The notes beneath the pieces are model-generated. The model was not told where the DNA came from. It ran no database searches and saw nothing but the letters and a program-made list of their open reading frames with translations. Shown one piece after another: positions 40,941-50,847 of a stretch of DNA of 64,000 bases. The position numbers and the translations under genes are program-made. Source of the DNA: an uncultured Peptostreptococcaceae bacterium (GTDB lineage Bacteria; Bacillota; Clostridia; Peptostreptococcales; Peptostreptococcaceae); NCBI GenBank assembly GCA_944383455.1, contig CALWPP010000006.1, positions 29,532 through 93,531 on the forward strand. The letters run 5' to 3'. Every line of letters starts with the position of its first letter. Position 1 is the stretch's first letter.

Positions 40941-42239
40941 ATGATACTATTTAAAAGTAAAAAAATTATAATATTTGTATTCTTTATTTTGATGGGTGCT
41001 ATTTTATTATCAAACTCAAATTATGTAGGGTTAAGTAAGGATAAAAATACAAAAGATAGTTCAAATTTAGTAGATAACCATAAAAACTTAATTGAAAAAC
41101 TTAAAACAACTAAAAAAATAGAAATATATCACGATTATCATAGTAATGATATAAAACCAATTTATGTAACTGACAAAAATATTATAAATGATTATTTAAG
41201 TTTAATCCAAAAAAATTCAAAAGAAAATAACAAATCAATAAGTAATGCTAGTGTAAAAGACCAAAAACTAGTGTTTTATACTGATGATGAAAAAATAGAG
41301 ATAAAATATAGTTACGATGATTTGTATAATTTTGGGTTTATAAACTATGAAGGTAAAAAAATATATATAAATTATGATTTTTTTAGGTTAATATCTAATA
41401 CACAAAGGTATTATCCTAAAAAATCTAATGTAGATAAAGAAACTAGAATTTTTTTTAAGAAATATAATTGGACTCCAAGTTTTTTAATAGCAAGTCATAA
41501 TGTTAAAATATCTGATAACTTTAAATATGCACCTGAAAAAGGGATTGACGAAATTTACTGGGCATATAATCTTGAGTTTTCAAAGTCTATAGGGCTTGAC
41601 TTTTCAAATCTTAAAGGAAAAAATGTAACTGCACAAGTATATTATCTACTTGAAGAGTTTCCAAAATCTGAATCACCTATAACTAGTACAAATGCTATTT
41701 TGCTTAAATATAATGGAAAAATAGTAGGAGCATATATTGATTCTGGAATATTAAATCGTGCTATTTGTAGTTTAAATTCTAAATCATTTGAGGAAATTAC
41801 AGGTCTTAATATATCAGATTATATTATAAAAAACTCAATAGACAAAAGTAGTAAACTAAATAATGAAATAAGTAATTTAACGAGTGAAGATTTAATAAAG
41901 CTTCATTATAAATCTCAAGAAGATAAAGACATATACAAGTATTTATCAACTCTAAGTATAGAAGCAATAATTTCCTTATTAGAACCAGACCAATTTGATA
42001 TAAAAAAAGAGATATTTAATGACTTAGATAGAAATGATACTATATTTAAAAATGCCAATGAAGTAGAAATTTTGGAAGTTAGTGAAAATAATTCTAAGGA
42101 TATTATAAAAGAAGTTAATATAAAATTAAATATTTTAAAGAGTAATCAAATTACTATGAATGAAGGGATATATAATATGACAGTTACAATGAGAAAAGAT
42201 ATAAATGGCATTTATAAAATAGTTTCTATTGGTTTTTAG
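40941..42239 (+). CDS. membrane-anchored hypothetical protein, possible DUF4829 end
   Basis: A 432-aa protein with one N-terminal membrane segment (about residues 8-26, IIIFVFFILMGAILLS) and a large outside part. The C-terminal 100 residues (INIKLNILKSNQITMNEGIY, MTVTMRKDINGIYKIVSIGF) recall DUF4829 or related clostridial secreted domains, but I cannot be sure. GAGGG is ten bases before the ATG at 40941; a TTG at 40932 is too close to it. It is flanked by two copies of the same terminator-like repeat, which suggests a duplication or insertion event. Confidence 0.6.
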   Translation: MILFKSKKIIIFVFFILMGAILLSNSNYVGLSKDKNTKDSSNLVDNHKNLIEKLKTTKKIEIYHDYHSNDIKPIYVTDKNIINDYLSLIQKNSKENNKSISNASVKDQKLVFYTDDEKIEIKYSYDDLYNFGFINYEGKKIYINYDFFRLISNTQRYYPKKSNVDKETRIFFKKYNWTPSFLIASHNVKISDNFKYAPEKGIDEIYWAYNLEFSKSIGLDFSNLKGKNVTAQVYYLLEEFPKSESPITSTNAILLKYNGKIVGAYIDSGILNRAICSLNSKSFEEITGLNISDYIIKNSIDKSSKLNNEISNLTSEDLIKLHYKSQEDKDIYKYLSTLSIEAIISLLEPDQFDIKKEIFNDLDRNDTIFKNANEVEILEVSENNSKDIIKEVNIKLNILKSNQITMNEGIYNMTVTMRKDINGIYKIVSIGF

Positions 42240-42376
42240 ATAACTAGATTAAATAATTGTACTAAAATTTTTAGTAAATAGTACATAATTAGTTTTATAT
42301 TTTCTTAATTTATAACTCTAGTTTAAGTTATAATTTTTACAAATAACTTGCTTAGACTTTAGCCAATAAGTAATAT

Positions 42377-42414
42377 ATAAAAAGGCTTATAACTAATTTA
42401 GTATGAGCCTTACA
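42377..42414 (+). terminator. second copy of the repeated terminator
   Basis: AAGGCTTATAACTAATTTAG then TATGAGCCTT: a diverged copy of 40806-40840 with a weaker stem, 140 bp after the anchored protein. Confidence 0.6.
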
Positions 42415-42498
42415 ATTGTTGACAAATAAATTTCGTAGTGCTAAATTATTTCTGTAATTTTTTAAATAAACATTAAAATTATATAGAAAGGAGGTTAT

Positions 42499-42891
42499 AT
42501 GACAAAAACATTTTTAGTAATAAATTCTATTACTTTAGTATTTATATTAATATTTGACGTTTTTTATATGATTAGTCACGGATTATTTGTTAAATCTGTA
42601 GCTAGTATTATGTTTGTAACAACAGGTACTGTTAATTTAGTTTATTGCATTAAGAATAAATCGAATTTAAAATTTCCTATATGGATGATTATAGCACTAG
42701 TATTTGCTATGCTTGGTGATATACTTTTTTCAGATTGTATGATAATGCTTGAAATGTTTGGAGGTATTTCGGTAGCTTCTTATCTATGTCTTTTAACTTA
42801 TTATCCAGCACAATTTTTACTTGCATTTTCATTATTAGTTTATGGACAAATAAGTTTAACAAAGAATAAAAAAGTTTTATTTAAAGATTAA
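42499..42891 (+). CDS. YhhN-like membrane protein, probably truncated
   Basis: A 130-aa protein with four predicted helices. The stretch LVFAMLGDILFSD and the preceding FPIWMI resemble the first half of YhhN/lysoplasmalogenase-type proteins, which are normally over 200 aa. The reading frame stops soon after, and I see no continuation in the next 230 bp. It may be a truncated, perhaps inactive relative. AAAGGAGG stands before the ATG. Confidence 0.5.
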   Translation: MTKTFLVINSITLVFILIFDVFYMISHGLFVKSVASIMFVTTGTVNLVYCIKNKSNLKFPIWMIIALVFAMLGDILFSDCMIMLEMFGGISVASYLCLLTYYPAQFLLAFSLLVYGQISLTKNKKVLFKD

Positions 42892-43001
42892 TAATTAACG
42901 TTATGTTTTAGATGGTTTTAGGTATTAAATAAAATTATAGATATTAATTATTCTTTATATTAAGGTGTATTATAATACACAATAAATTATATAAATTTTA
43001 T

Positions 43002-43040
43002 TGAAAGAGTTTAATAAATAATAACTCTTTCTATTTTTTT
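43002..43040 (+). terminator. intrinsic terminator
   Basis: GAAAGAGTT pairs with AACTCTTTC, followed by a T-rich run. Confidence 0.8.
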
Positions 43041-43065
43041 ACTTAATAGTATGTTATTATATTAA

Positions 43066-43080
43066 TGATAATAATTATCA
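43066..43080. promoter_or_regulatory. Fur box (7-1-7)
   Basis: TGATAATAATTATCA is a perfect match to the Fur 7-1-7 inverted repeat TGATAAT-N-ATTATCA and lies 43 bp before the ABC exporter gene, where Fur with iron would block transcription. Confidence 0.8.
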
Positions 43081-43123
43081 AGAAATGGGTATAAATAAAA
43101 AAATATAAATATAGGAGGTAAAA

Positions 43124-44824
43124 ATGTTAAAAGAATTTATAAAGTATTATAAACCTTATAAGAAGTTATTTATACTTGATTTATTAGCAGCATTTACTGT
43201 TTCTTTATGTGATTTAGTGTATCCGATGATAACAAGGAGTATAATGAATGATGTTGTACCTAATAAAGATAGTAGAATGCTTATAGTATTTGCTTTAACG
43301 TTAATAGTAATATTTATAATAAAAGCAGGACTTAATTATTTTATGCAGTATTGGGGACACGTGGTTGGAGTTAGAATGCAGGCAGATATGAGAAGTTATG
43401 TATTTACTCATCTTCAAAAACTACCAACTTCTTATTTTAATGATAATAAAACTGGAGTTATTATGTCTAGAATAATAAATGACCTTATGGAAGTATCAGA
43501 GCTTGCACATCACGGTCCAGAGGACTTATTTGTATCAATAGTAATGTTATTAGGGTCATTTTTAATACTAATAGGAATAAACATTGAACTTACACTTATA
43601 GTATTTGCAATACTTCCAGTAATTATAATTTATGCTATTATTCAAAGAAAAAGAATGAATAATGCTTTTAAAGAAACTAGAGTAAAAACTGGTGATGTAA
43701 ATGCTACCCTTGAAAATAGTATAGCTGGAATGAAAGTTACCAAATCGTTTTGTACTCAAGAAGAAGAATTAAAAAAGTTTAATAAATCTAATGAGGTATT
43801 TAAGTACGCAAGAGAAAGTGCGTATAAAGTTATGGCCGAGTATTTTTCTGGAATGTTTTTATTAATAGATATACTTGAATTAGTTGTGTTAATAATTGCA
43901 GGATATTTTACTTATATGAACAAAATAACTATAGGAGATTTTGCTGCGTATTTATTATACGTAAAAATGTTTATACAACCAATAAGAAAACTAATAAACT
44001 TTACAGAACAGTACCAAAATGGTATGACAGGATTTGAAAGATTTATAGAAATAATAAATGAACAAACAGAAAAAGAAAGTAAAAACCCAATAGAACTTAA
44101 AGATGTTAAGGGAGATATTGAAATTGAAAATGTATCTTTTAACTACGAAGGCAATAAGCAAGTATTAAATAACTTAAGTTTATCAATAAAAGCAGGAAAA
44201 ACTATTGCACTTGTTGGTCCATCAGGTGGAGGTAAAACTACTTTATGTAATTTAATACCTAGATTTTTTGAGTTTGATAGCGGTGATATAAAAATTGATG
44301 GTAAGAGTGTTAAGGATATAAGTTTAAACTCACTTAGAAAAAATATAGGTGTAGTTGCACAAGATGTATTTTTGTTTACAGGTACTATAAAAGATAATAT
44401 TATAATAGGAAAAACTGATGCTACTGATGAGGAAATAATTGATGCTTGTAAAAAAGCAAAAATTCACGATTTTATTGAGTCTTTACCAGAAGGATATAAC
44501 ACTTACATAGGAGAAAGAGGAGTAAAATTATCAGGTGGTCAAAAACAAAGAGTATCCATTGCTAGAATATTTTTAAAAAATCCACCAATAATGATACTAG
44601 ATGAAGCAACTTCTGCACTTGATAATGTTACAGAAAGAGAAATACAAGAATCATTGGAAGATTTAAGTAAAAATAGAACTAATCTAGTAGTAGCCCACAG
44701 GCTAAGTACTATAAAAAATGCTGATGAGATAATAGTAATTACTGACGAAGGAATTAAAGAAAGAGGTACTCATACTGAATTAATAGAAAAAAATGGTATA
44801 TACGCAAACCTTCATAATAACTAA
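43124..44824 (+). CDS. ABC exporter, fused permease and ATPase, Fur-regulated
   Basis: A 566-aa half-transporter that works as a dimer. The N-terminal six-helix membrane domain runs to about residue 310. The ATPase follows with Walker A GPSGGGKTT, Q-loop VVAQDVFLF, signature LSGGQKQR, Walker B MILDEATSALD and the switch His in VAHRLST. No partner gene is adjacent, so a homodimer is likely. A perfect Fur box in front ties it to iron limitation; export of a siderophore or haem, or iron-linked defence, is inference. The start has AGGAGGTAAAA. Confidence 0.9.
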   Translation: MLKEFIKYYKPYKKLFILDLLAAFTVSLCDLVYPMITRSIMNDVVPNKDSRMLIVFALTLIVIFIIKAGLNYFMQYWGHVVGVRMQADMRSYVFTHLQKLPTSYFNDNKTGVIMSRIINDLMEVSELAHHGPEDLFVSIVMLLGSFLILIGINIELTLIVFAILPVIIIYAIIQRKRMNNAFKETRVKTGDVNATLENSIAGMKVTKSFCTQEEELKKFNKSNEVFKYARESAYKVMAEYFSGMFLLIDILELVVLIIAGYFTYMNKITIGDFAAYLLYVKMFIQPIRKLINFTEQYQNGMTGFERFIEIINEQTEKESKNPIELKDVKGDIEIENVSFNYEGNKQVLNNLSLSIKAGKTIALVGPSGGGKTTLCNLIPRFFEFDSGDIKIDGKSVKDISLNSLRKNIGVVAQDVFLFTGTIKDNIIIGKTDATDEEIIDACKKAKIHDFIESLPEGYNTYIGERGVKLSGGQKQRVSIARIFLKNPPIMILDEATSALDNVTEREIQESLEDLSKNRTNLVVAHRLSTIKNADEIIVITDEGIKERGTHTELIEKNGIYANLHNN

Positions 44825-44874
44825 AATAAAAAATTAGTTTATTTTTGTAAATATCATATATCAAAAATATATTA

Positions 44875-44907
44875 AGAGCATATCAAATTTTTTTGATGTG
44901 CTTTTTA
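44875..44907 (+). terminator. intrinsic terminator after the ABC exporter
   Basis: GCATATCAA pairs with TTGATGTGC and is followed by T. Confidence 0.8.
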
Positions 44908-45050
44908 TTTTTATATTTTATAGATTTGATATGATTTTTTATAAACTTAAAATATACAATTCCAAAAAATTAAAGTATTTTATAAGTTTGTTATTTATAT
45001 AGTATAAATTATATTAGGAGTAATTTTTATTTAAATAAATTGATTACTAT

Positions 45051-45067
45051 ATACCTATAAGGGGTAT
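45051..45067. promoter_or_regulatory. CsoR operator
   Basis: ATACCTATAAGGGGTAT has the ATACC...GGTAT arms and G tract of CsoR sites, 24 bp before csoR; copper binding would release CsoR from it. Confidence 0.7.
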
Positions 45068-45090
45068 CCTAAAATTAGGAGGTAGATTTT

Positions 45091-45375
45091 ATGGAACAAA
45101 AGAAAAAAATAAGAGATGAAAAAGAATATAAAGATTTAATCAAGCATCTAAACCGTGTTGAAGGACAGATAAGAGGAATAAAAAAGATGGTAGAAGAAAA
45201 CAGATATTGTTCTGATATATTAATACAAACATCAGCAGTAAATGCATCACTTAATAGCTTTAATAAGAAATTATTAAGTAATCATATAAAAAGTTGTGTG
45301 GTTGAAGATATTAGAAATGGTAAAGATGAAGTGATTGATGATTTACTCAAAATACTTCAAAAACTTATGAAGTAA
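45091..45375 (+). CDS. csoR: copper-sensing repressor CsoR
   Basis: A 94-aa all-helical DUF156 repressor. The Cu(I) ligands are at the expected places: Cys40, His65 and Cys69 (the C-H-C set that separates CsoR from the nickel and sulfur sensors). The family start [18 protein letters not shown] is clear. Its operator precedes it and the copper pump copA starts 11 bp after it, with no copZ in the operon. Confidence 0.92.
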   Translation: MEQKKKIRDEKEYKDLIKHLNRVEGQIRGIKKMVEENRYCSDILIQTSAVNASLNSFNKKLLSNHIKSCVVEDIRNGKDEVIDDLLKILQKLMK

Positions 45376-45385
45376 GGGGGTATTT

Positions 45386-47890
45386 ATGAGTAAAATAGAA
45401 AAAAATTATAAAGTAACTGGAATGAGTTGCGCATCTTGTGCAAAAGCGGTTGAAAGAGAAATAAGTAAGCTAGATGGAGTATATAGTCAAAATGTAAATA
45501 TAGCAACAGAAAAGCTTAATATAGAATATGATAACAATAAAGTATCTTTTAAAGACTTAGAATTAGTGATAAAAAATTTAGGGTTTAACCTTTTAGAAGA
45601 TTCTAGTAATATTAACTTAAAAATTGGTGGAATGAGTTGTGCCTCTTGTGCAAAAGCAGTCGAAAAAGAAATAAAAAAGCTAGATGGAATAAATAATATA
45701 AATGTAAACATAGCAACAGAAAAAGCATCTATAAGTTATGACCAATCTAAAATCAAAATATCTAAAATAAAAGAAACTATTGAAAAATTAGGTTATAAAG
45801 TATTAGAAGATAGTAAAAGTGAAGTTTATAAAGTAGATGAAGATAAAATAAGAAAAGAAAAAGAAACAAAAACATTATTAAAAAAACTTATAATATCATT
45901 AATTTTTTCCATACCACTTTTTTATATAGCTATGGGACCTATGATTCCAAAACCTTTTGTACCGTGGCCTATATTAAGTATTATAGACCCTAACTTAAAC
46001 CCTCTAAATTATGCTTTAATTCAGTTGGCTTTAGTAGTACCGATTATGATTTGTGGAAATAAGTTTTATATTAATGGATTTAAAGCACTTCTTAATAAAA
46101 GTCCTAATATGGACTCATTAGTAGCTATAGGAACTATATCAGCATTTTTATATAGTTTATATACAACGTTAAAAATTTCAATTACAGAAATAGTTTCATC
46201 CCATAATCATCATCAACTATATTATGAAAGTGCTGGAATAATAATAACTCTAATATTACTTGGAAAATATTTAGAATTAAGGTCAAAAGGGAAAACAAGT
46301 GAATCTATAAAAAAACTTATTGGGCTTCAGCCAAAAACTGCTTTGATATTAAAAAATAATAAAGAGATAGAAATACCTATAGAAGAAGTTGAAGTAGGGG
46401 ATATAGTAATAGTAAAGCCAGGAAGTAAAATACCCGTAGATGGTATAGTTATAGAAGGTAATACTTCAGTTGACGAATCTATGCTTACAGGAGAGAGTAT
46501 ACCAGTAGAAAAATGTGTAGGTGATAAAGTTATTGGAGCAAGTATAAATAAAAATGGAAGTGTAAAATTTAAAGCAGAAAAAGTTAGTTCAGATACAGTT
46601 TTATCTCAAATCATAAAATTGGTTGAGGATGCACAAGGTAAGAAAGCACCAATAGCAAAACTTGCAGATACAGTTTCGGGATATTTTGTACCAACTGTTA
46701 TTTTAATATCTATAATTTCTTCTTTATTGTGGTTTATAGTTGGAAATAAAGATTTAGAATTTGTACTCACTATATTTATATCAGTACTTGTGATAGCTTG
46801 TCCTTGTGCATTAGGCCTTGCAACACCTACTGCTATAATGGTTGGTACTGGTAAGGGTGCAGAGAATGGAATTTTAATAAAAAGTGGTGAAGCTTTAGAA
46901 TTAGCACATAAAATAGATACAATAATATTTGATAAGACTGGAACTATAACAGAAGGTAAACCAAAAGTCACAGATATTATAGTAAATGATAATGTAGATA
47001 AAAATTACTTATTAAAAATAGCAATAAGTGCAGAGAAAAATTCTGAACATCCTCTTGGTGAAGCTATAGTAAAATATGGTGAAGAAAGAAATATTGAAAC
47101 TCTTAAAGTTGATAAGTTTAAATCTATTCCAGGTTATGGCATAGAAGCTATAATAGATAATAAAAATATATTATTTGGTAACAAAAAACTTATGAATGAA
47201 AATAATATAGAGTTAAATAAATTAAAAGAAAAATCAGATATATTAGCAAATCAGGGGAAAACTCCTATGTATATAGCTATTGAAAATAAATTATTGGGTA
47301 TAATAGCTGTTTCTGATATGGTTAAAAGTAGTAGTAAAGATGCTATAGAAAAACTTCATAATATGGGGATAAAAATTGCTATGGTAACAGGAGATAATAA
47401 AAAAACAGCAGAAAAAATAGCAAAAGAAGTAGGAATAGATATAGTGCTTTCAGAGGTTTTACCAAAAGATAAATCAAATGAGGTCAAAAAACTTCAAGAA
47501 GAAGGAAAATTTGTAGCAATGGTTGGAGATGGAATAAATGATGCTCCTGCACTTTCACAAGCTAATATAGGAATTGCAATAGGAAATGGAACAGATGTTG
47601 CTATAGAATCAGCAGATATAGTTTTAATGAGAAGTGATTTAATGGATGTTTCAAATGCAATTAAATTAAGCAGAGAAACAATAAAAAATATTAAGCAAAA
47701 TCTATTTTGGGCATTTGCATACAACACAATAGGTATACCAATAGCTTGTGGGGTATTATATATATTTGGTGGACCACTTTTAAATCCAATGTTTGCAGCA
47801 GCAGCAATGAGCTTAAGTTCTGTATCAGTAATATTAAATGCGCTAAGACTTAGAAGTTTTAAGCCATATAAATTAAATAAGTTGCTTTAG
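45386..47890 (+). CDS. copA: Cu(+)-exporting P-type ATPase
   Basis: An 834-aa P1B-type ATPase. Two N-terminal HMA domains each carry [12 protein letters not shown] (about residues 12 and 83). Eight membrane helices follow, with the transport motif [10 protein letters not shown], actuator TGES, phosphorylation site [18 protein letters not shown] and the hinge [10 protein letters not shown]. It pumps Cu(I) out of the cytosol. The start has AAGGGGG. It forms the csoR-copA operon. Confidence 0.96.
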   Translation: MSKIEKNYKVTGMSCASCAKAVEREISKLDGVYSQNVNIATEKLNIEYDNNKVSFKDLELVIKNLGFNLLEDSSNINLKIGGMSCASCAKAVEKEIKKLDGINNINVNIATEKASISYDQSKIKISKIKETIEKLGYKVLEDSKSEVYKVDEDKIRKEKETKTLLKKLIISLIFSIPLFYIAMGPMIPKPFVPWPILSIIDPNLNPLNYALIQLALVVPIMICGNKFYINGFKALLNKSPNMDSLVAIGTISAFLYSLYTTLKISITEIVSSHNHHQLYYESAGIIITLILLGKYLELRSKGKTSESIKKLIGLQPKTALILKNNKEIEIPIEEVEVGDIVIVKPGSKIPVDGIVIEGNTSVDESMLTGESIPVEKCVGDKVIGASINKNGSVKFKAEKVSSDTVLSQIIKLVEDAQGKKAPIAKLADTVSGYFVPTVILISIISSLLWFIVGNKDLEFVLTIFISVLVIACPCALGLATPTAIMVGTGKGAENGILIKSGEALELAHKIDTIIFDKTGTITEGKPKVTDIIVNDNVDKNYLLKIAISAEKNSEHPLGEAIVKYGEERNIETLKVDKFKSIPGYGIEAIIDNKNILFGNKKLMNENNIELNKLKEKSDILANQGKTPMYIAIENKLLGIIAVSDMVKSSSKDAIEKLHNMGIKIAMVTGDNKKTAEKIAKEVGIDIVLSEVLPKDKSNEVKKLQEEGKFVAMVGDGINDAPALSQANIGIAIGNGTDVAIESADIVLMRSDLMDVSNAIKLSRETIKNIKQNLFWAFAYNTIGIPIACGVLYIFGGPLLNPMFAAAAMSLSSVSVILNALRLRSFKPYKLNKLL

Positions 47891-47909
47891 TTAAATATAA
47901 CTAAAAATT

Positions 47910-47992
47910 TACATTTTGTGCTAGATTACCAGTTAAAAATACTAGATATACCTTTTTAATTTTTTAAATTATAATTTACAAAAGCTAGTCTT
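47910..47992 (+). repeat. dispersed intergenic repeat B, copy 1
   Basis: About 83 bp after copA. It matches 58421-58511 strongly: TTAAAAATACTA, TTTTTAATTTTT, ATTTACAAA and CTAGTCTT occur in the same order with short gaps. Confidence 0.7.
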
Positions 47993-47995
47993 AAG

Positions 47996-48048
47996 TAAAA
48001 AAGTAGTATATAGTATGCTTCAATCTATTATATACTACTTTTTAAGTG
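47996..48048. terminator. long hairpin terminator
   Basis: AAAAAGTAGTATATAG pairs with TTATATACTACTTTTT. A/T runs on both sides would serve copA and the converging PAP2 gene. Confidence 0.85.
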
Positions 48049-48093
48049 TGTACTTTTATAAATAGCTTAAGTTAAATATAATCTATAATATTC

Positions 48094-48636
48094 TTAATAA
48101 GAAATATTTTTACCCAACCTATCAAAAATACTTCTAGCAATAATACTACATAAAAATCCAACAACTATACCACCAATAATATCTGTTGGGAAATGTACGT
48201 ATAAATATAATCTTGAAAAAGCTATTAAAGAAGCAAGTATTATAGACACTTGATATACCTTAATATTTTTTATATTAAGTCTTTCTTTTAAAACAACAAA
48301 TGCAAAAGCAAAAGATGCTGAAGTATGACCTGATGGAAAAGAAAAATCGTGTGGAGTTTTAATTATTAAATTAACATCAGAAAAATTAAAAGGTCTTGGT
48401 CTTTGAATTAAATTCTTTAAAAATACATTAGTTATTAAAGCACTAAATATCAAAGATATTCCACATATTATACCTACTTTTCTTGTCTTTGGATAAATTA
48501 TTAATATTATAGTAGCTATAATCCAAATAGCACCAGCGTCTCCTAAATGAGTTATTAGTTTAAATATATTATCGAATATACTTGATGAAAAAATATTTTG
48601 TATAGAGTTTAATATATTAATTTCAAATTCTACCAT
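48094..48636 (-). CDS. PAP2-family phosphatase
   Basis: A 180-aa membrane phosphatase with six helices. The three catalytic motifs are present: KNLIQRPRP, PSGHTSAS and SRLYLYVHFPTDIIGG. The group includes undecaprenyl-diphosphate phosphatases (BcrC-like), which recycle the cell-wall lipid carrier, and phosphatidate phosphatases; which one cannot be told. The start has AAAGGAG. Confidence 0.88.
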   Translation of the reverse strand: MVEFEINILNSIQNIFSSSIFDNIFKLITHLGDAGAIWIIATIILIIYPKTRKVGIICGISLIFSALITNVFLKNLIQRPRPFNFSDVNLIIKTPHDFSFPSGHTSASFAFAFVVLKERLNIKNIKVYQVSIILASLIAFSRLYLYVHFPTDIIGGIVVGFLCSIIARSIFDRLGKNISY

Positions 48637-48780
48637 TTAAATCTCCTTTTAAAATATCAAAAATTAATAAATATAATATAACATATATTTTAAAATAAAT
48701 AGCATTTTTATTTTATTTGGTAGTAGAAATGTTATTTATAATACAGTATATTAATTGTAAAATAATAAGGAGGGGAATTT

Positions 48781-49828
48781 ATGAATAATAATGTCTTAAA
48801 TAGAAATTGGGAAGTGCTACTTATTCACCATTCACACACTGATATAGGATATACTCAAACTCAAAAGAATTGAGAACGAAATTAATTATGTAAAAAATAT
48901 AAATCCAAGTTCTTGTTGTCAATGTATAGAAGATGTTTATGTGTATGATGATAGTAAAGAAATAAAAAAATATGATAGTAGCTATGAAAATAAGTTCATA
49001 AAATTAACTTGGGATAATGAGAGAGGTATAATTAGCTGGTTTGATAAAGTAAACTCAGTAGAACTTATTGATAAAAATTCAAAAAGTGGAGCATTTATGC
49101 CAGTATATGAACTTACAAAATCAAAAGGACAAAATACTGATGAACAGTATATCGTACGTCAAAAACTTGGGCGTAATATGAGAGGTATAAATGCAAAGCT
49201 TTATTATCCAGAGATAGAAGATATTAGCATAACTGAAATGGGAGAAGTTTTTACAAAGATAGTTATGAATTTAAATTTAAAAGGAACTTCATTATTTAAA
49301 CTAGAGTTTAAAGTATACAATCAAATAAATAAAGTTGATGTTTTAGCTATGTTAAACAAAGATAGTATTTGGGACCCTGAAAGTTTATATATAGCATTAC
49401 CATTTAGCTTTAATAATGAAAAAATGGATTTATTTATAGAAAAGACTGGAAGTATAGTAAAAGCAAAAGAAGAGCAACTTCCTGGGACTAATATAGATTA
49501 TAATCTATCGCAAAGTGGTATTGGTCTTTTAAAAGGTAGTTATGGCATAAGTATATCTACTATAGATACTTCTTTAGTATATCTATCAGAATTAAAATAT
49601 CAAAACTCAAAAAAGCTATATCACAAAGATTATATAAATAGTCACGACTATGAATTATATTCGTGGGTTATGAATAATATTTGGGAAACTAACTTTAAAG
49701 CATCATTAGGTGGATTTATAGAGTTTAATTATTCTATAAGTTGGGGAAAGAATATAAATGATAGAGTTGAACTTATAGACAGAACTAATGAGATGGACTT
49801 AGGATTTTTAGTATTTAGAATAGATTAA
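48781..49828 (+). pseudogene. glycoside hydrolase family 38 (alpha-mannosidase-like) pseudogene
   Basis: An AAGGAGG and ATG start the N-terminus, whose LLIHHSHTDIGYTQTQ is the metal-binding motif of GH38 enzymes. A frameshift near 48868 stops it; the next frame gives IENEINYVKNIN and then jumps to the C-terminal beta domain (about 300 residues, open from 48941, with FIKLTWDNERGIISWFDK). The catalytic core of several hundred residues is deleted. The C-terminal frame is long and tidy but cannot be a working mannosidase. Confidence 0.8.
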
Positions 49829-49861
49829 AAAATGTCAAGCTTTTAGCTTGCATTTTTTAAT
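49826..49861. terminator. bidirectional terminator
   Basis: AAAAAATG.CAAGCT pairs with AGCTTGCATTTTTT around a short loop, with one bulged base, between the GH38 remnant and the PilZ gene. Confidence 0.85.
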
Positions 49862-50570
49862 CTATTCTATCATCAAAACTCTTTTTATTATCTAAGTACT
49901 CTCTTTTTCTAGTTACAAATTTTCTTATGATTTCTTTTTCTTCTTCTGTGAGATTAGTGAATTTAACGTGATAAACGTAAGTATCTCTTGATATATTTTC
50001 TTTTGCACGTATAATAAGACCTTTTAGTCTAAAAAGATAATCTTCTAAATCAAATATAACTTCTATATCTTGATTATCATAGAAGTTTTCAGGAACAGAA
50101 GCTTTCTTACAATTTAAAAGCATACCACCAACACTTATATCCTTTGCAGTTGATTCAAATACTTCAGAACCTATTAGACTACAATTAACGCTAAGATTGA
50201 CAGGAACTCTAATATGTTTTCTTCTTTGAACTTTATCCATTTTTGCATTAAGCTCTGCATCACAATAAACACAATCGCCAACATCTCGTACATCAATTAT
50301 ACGTATATAAGTTTTATATAACCCATGTATACTTGTTATTGCAGCTTTTAAAACATCTTTTTTATCTAATCTTACAATATACATCAAATCAGAAGGTATT
50401 CTAAAAGTAATATTAATATCGTTTAATTTTTCTATATCTAAAACATATTCTCGACTTCTGTAGTATAATCTTAGTTTAGAACTTAAGTCATTTAATATAT
50501 CTTTATTATGTTCTTTTACAGATTTTTTTATGTCATACTTTTTTATAATTTTAAATGGATTAATTTCCAT
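49857..50570 (-). CDS. PilZ-domain c-di-GMP receptor, YcgR-like
   Basis: A 237-aa protein with an N-terminal flagellar-brake-like domain (to about residue 115) and a C-terminal PilZ domain. The c-di-GMP contacts are present: RRKHIR (RxxxR) and DISVGGM (D/N-x-S-x-x-G). Proteins of this layout slow flagella or alter surface behaviour when c-di-GMP rises. The ATG at 50570 has GGGGG upstream. It is divergent from the gene of a c-di-GMP turnover enzyme. Confidence 0.9.
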   Translation of the reverse strand: MEINPFKIIKKYDIKKSVKEHNKDILNDLSSKLRLYYRSREYVLDIEKLNDINITFRIPSDLMYIVRLDKKDVLKAAITSIHGLYKTYIRIIDVRDVGDCVYCDAELNAKMDKVQRRKHIRVPVNLSVNCSLIGSEVFESTAKDISVGGMLLNCKKASVPENFYDNQDIEVIFDLEDYLFRLKGLIIRAKENISRDTYVYHVKFTNLTEEEKEIIRKFVTRKREYLDNKKSFDDRID

Positions 50571-50847
50571 AATATCATTTCCCCCATATATGTAAAAATA
50601 CAAACTAATAACTCATAGTATAGTTATTACGTTCATTATATTAAATTTGTAGATTATAATCAATATTTCTAATACTATATTTATAAAATATTTTAATATA
50701 CATTAGATTAATACTTGATTTTTGAAAAAATTATATATTATACTATAATTTAGGTATATAATTAGAATTTAACTTATAAAAACTTTATTCTAAACACTTA
50801 TATAAAAATCTATTAATAATACGCTTGTGGGTGAATGGGAGAATAAA

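Noticed and set aside
50604..50847. c-di-GMP riboswitch before the GGDEF-EAL gene
   Set aside because: None of the conserved GEMM-I or GEMM-II elements is visible in the divergent region.
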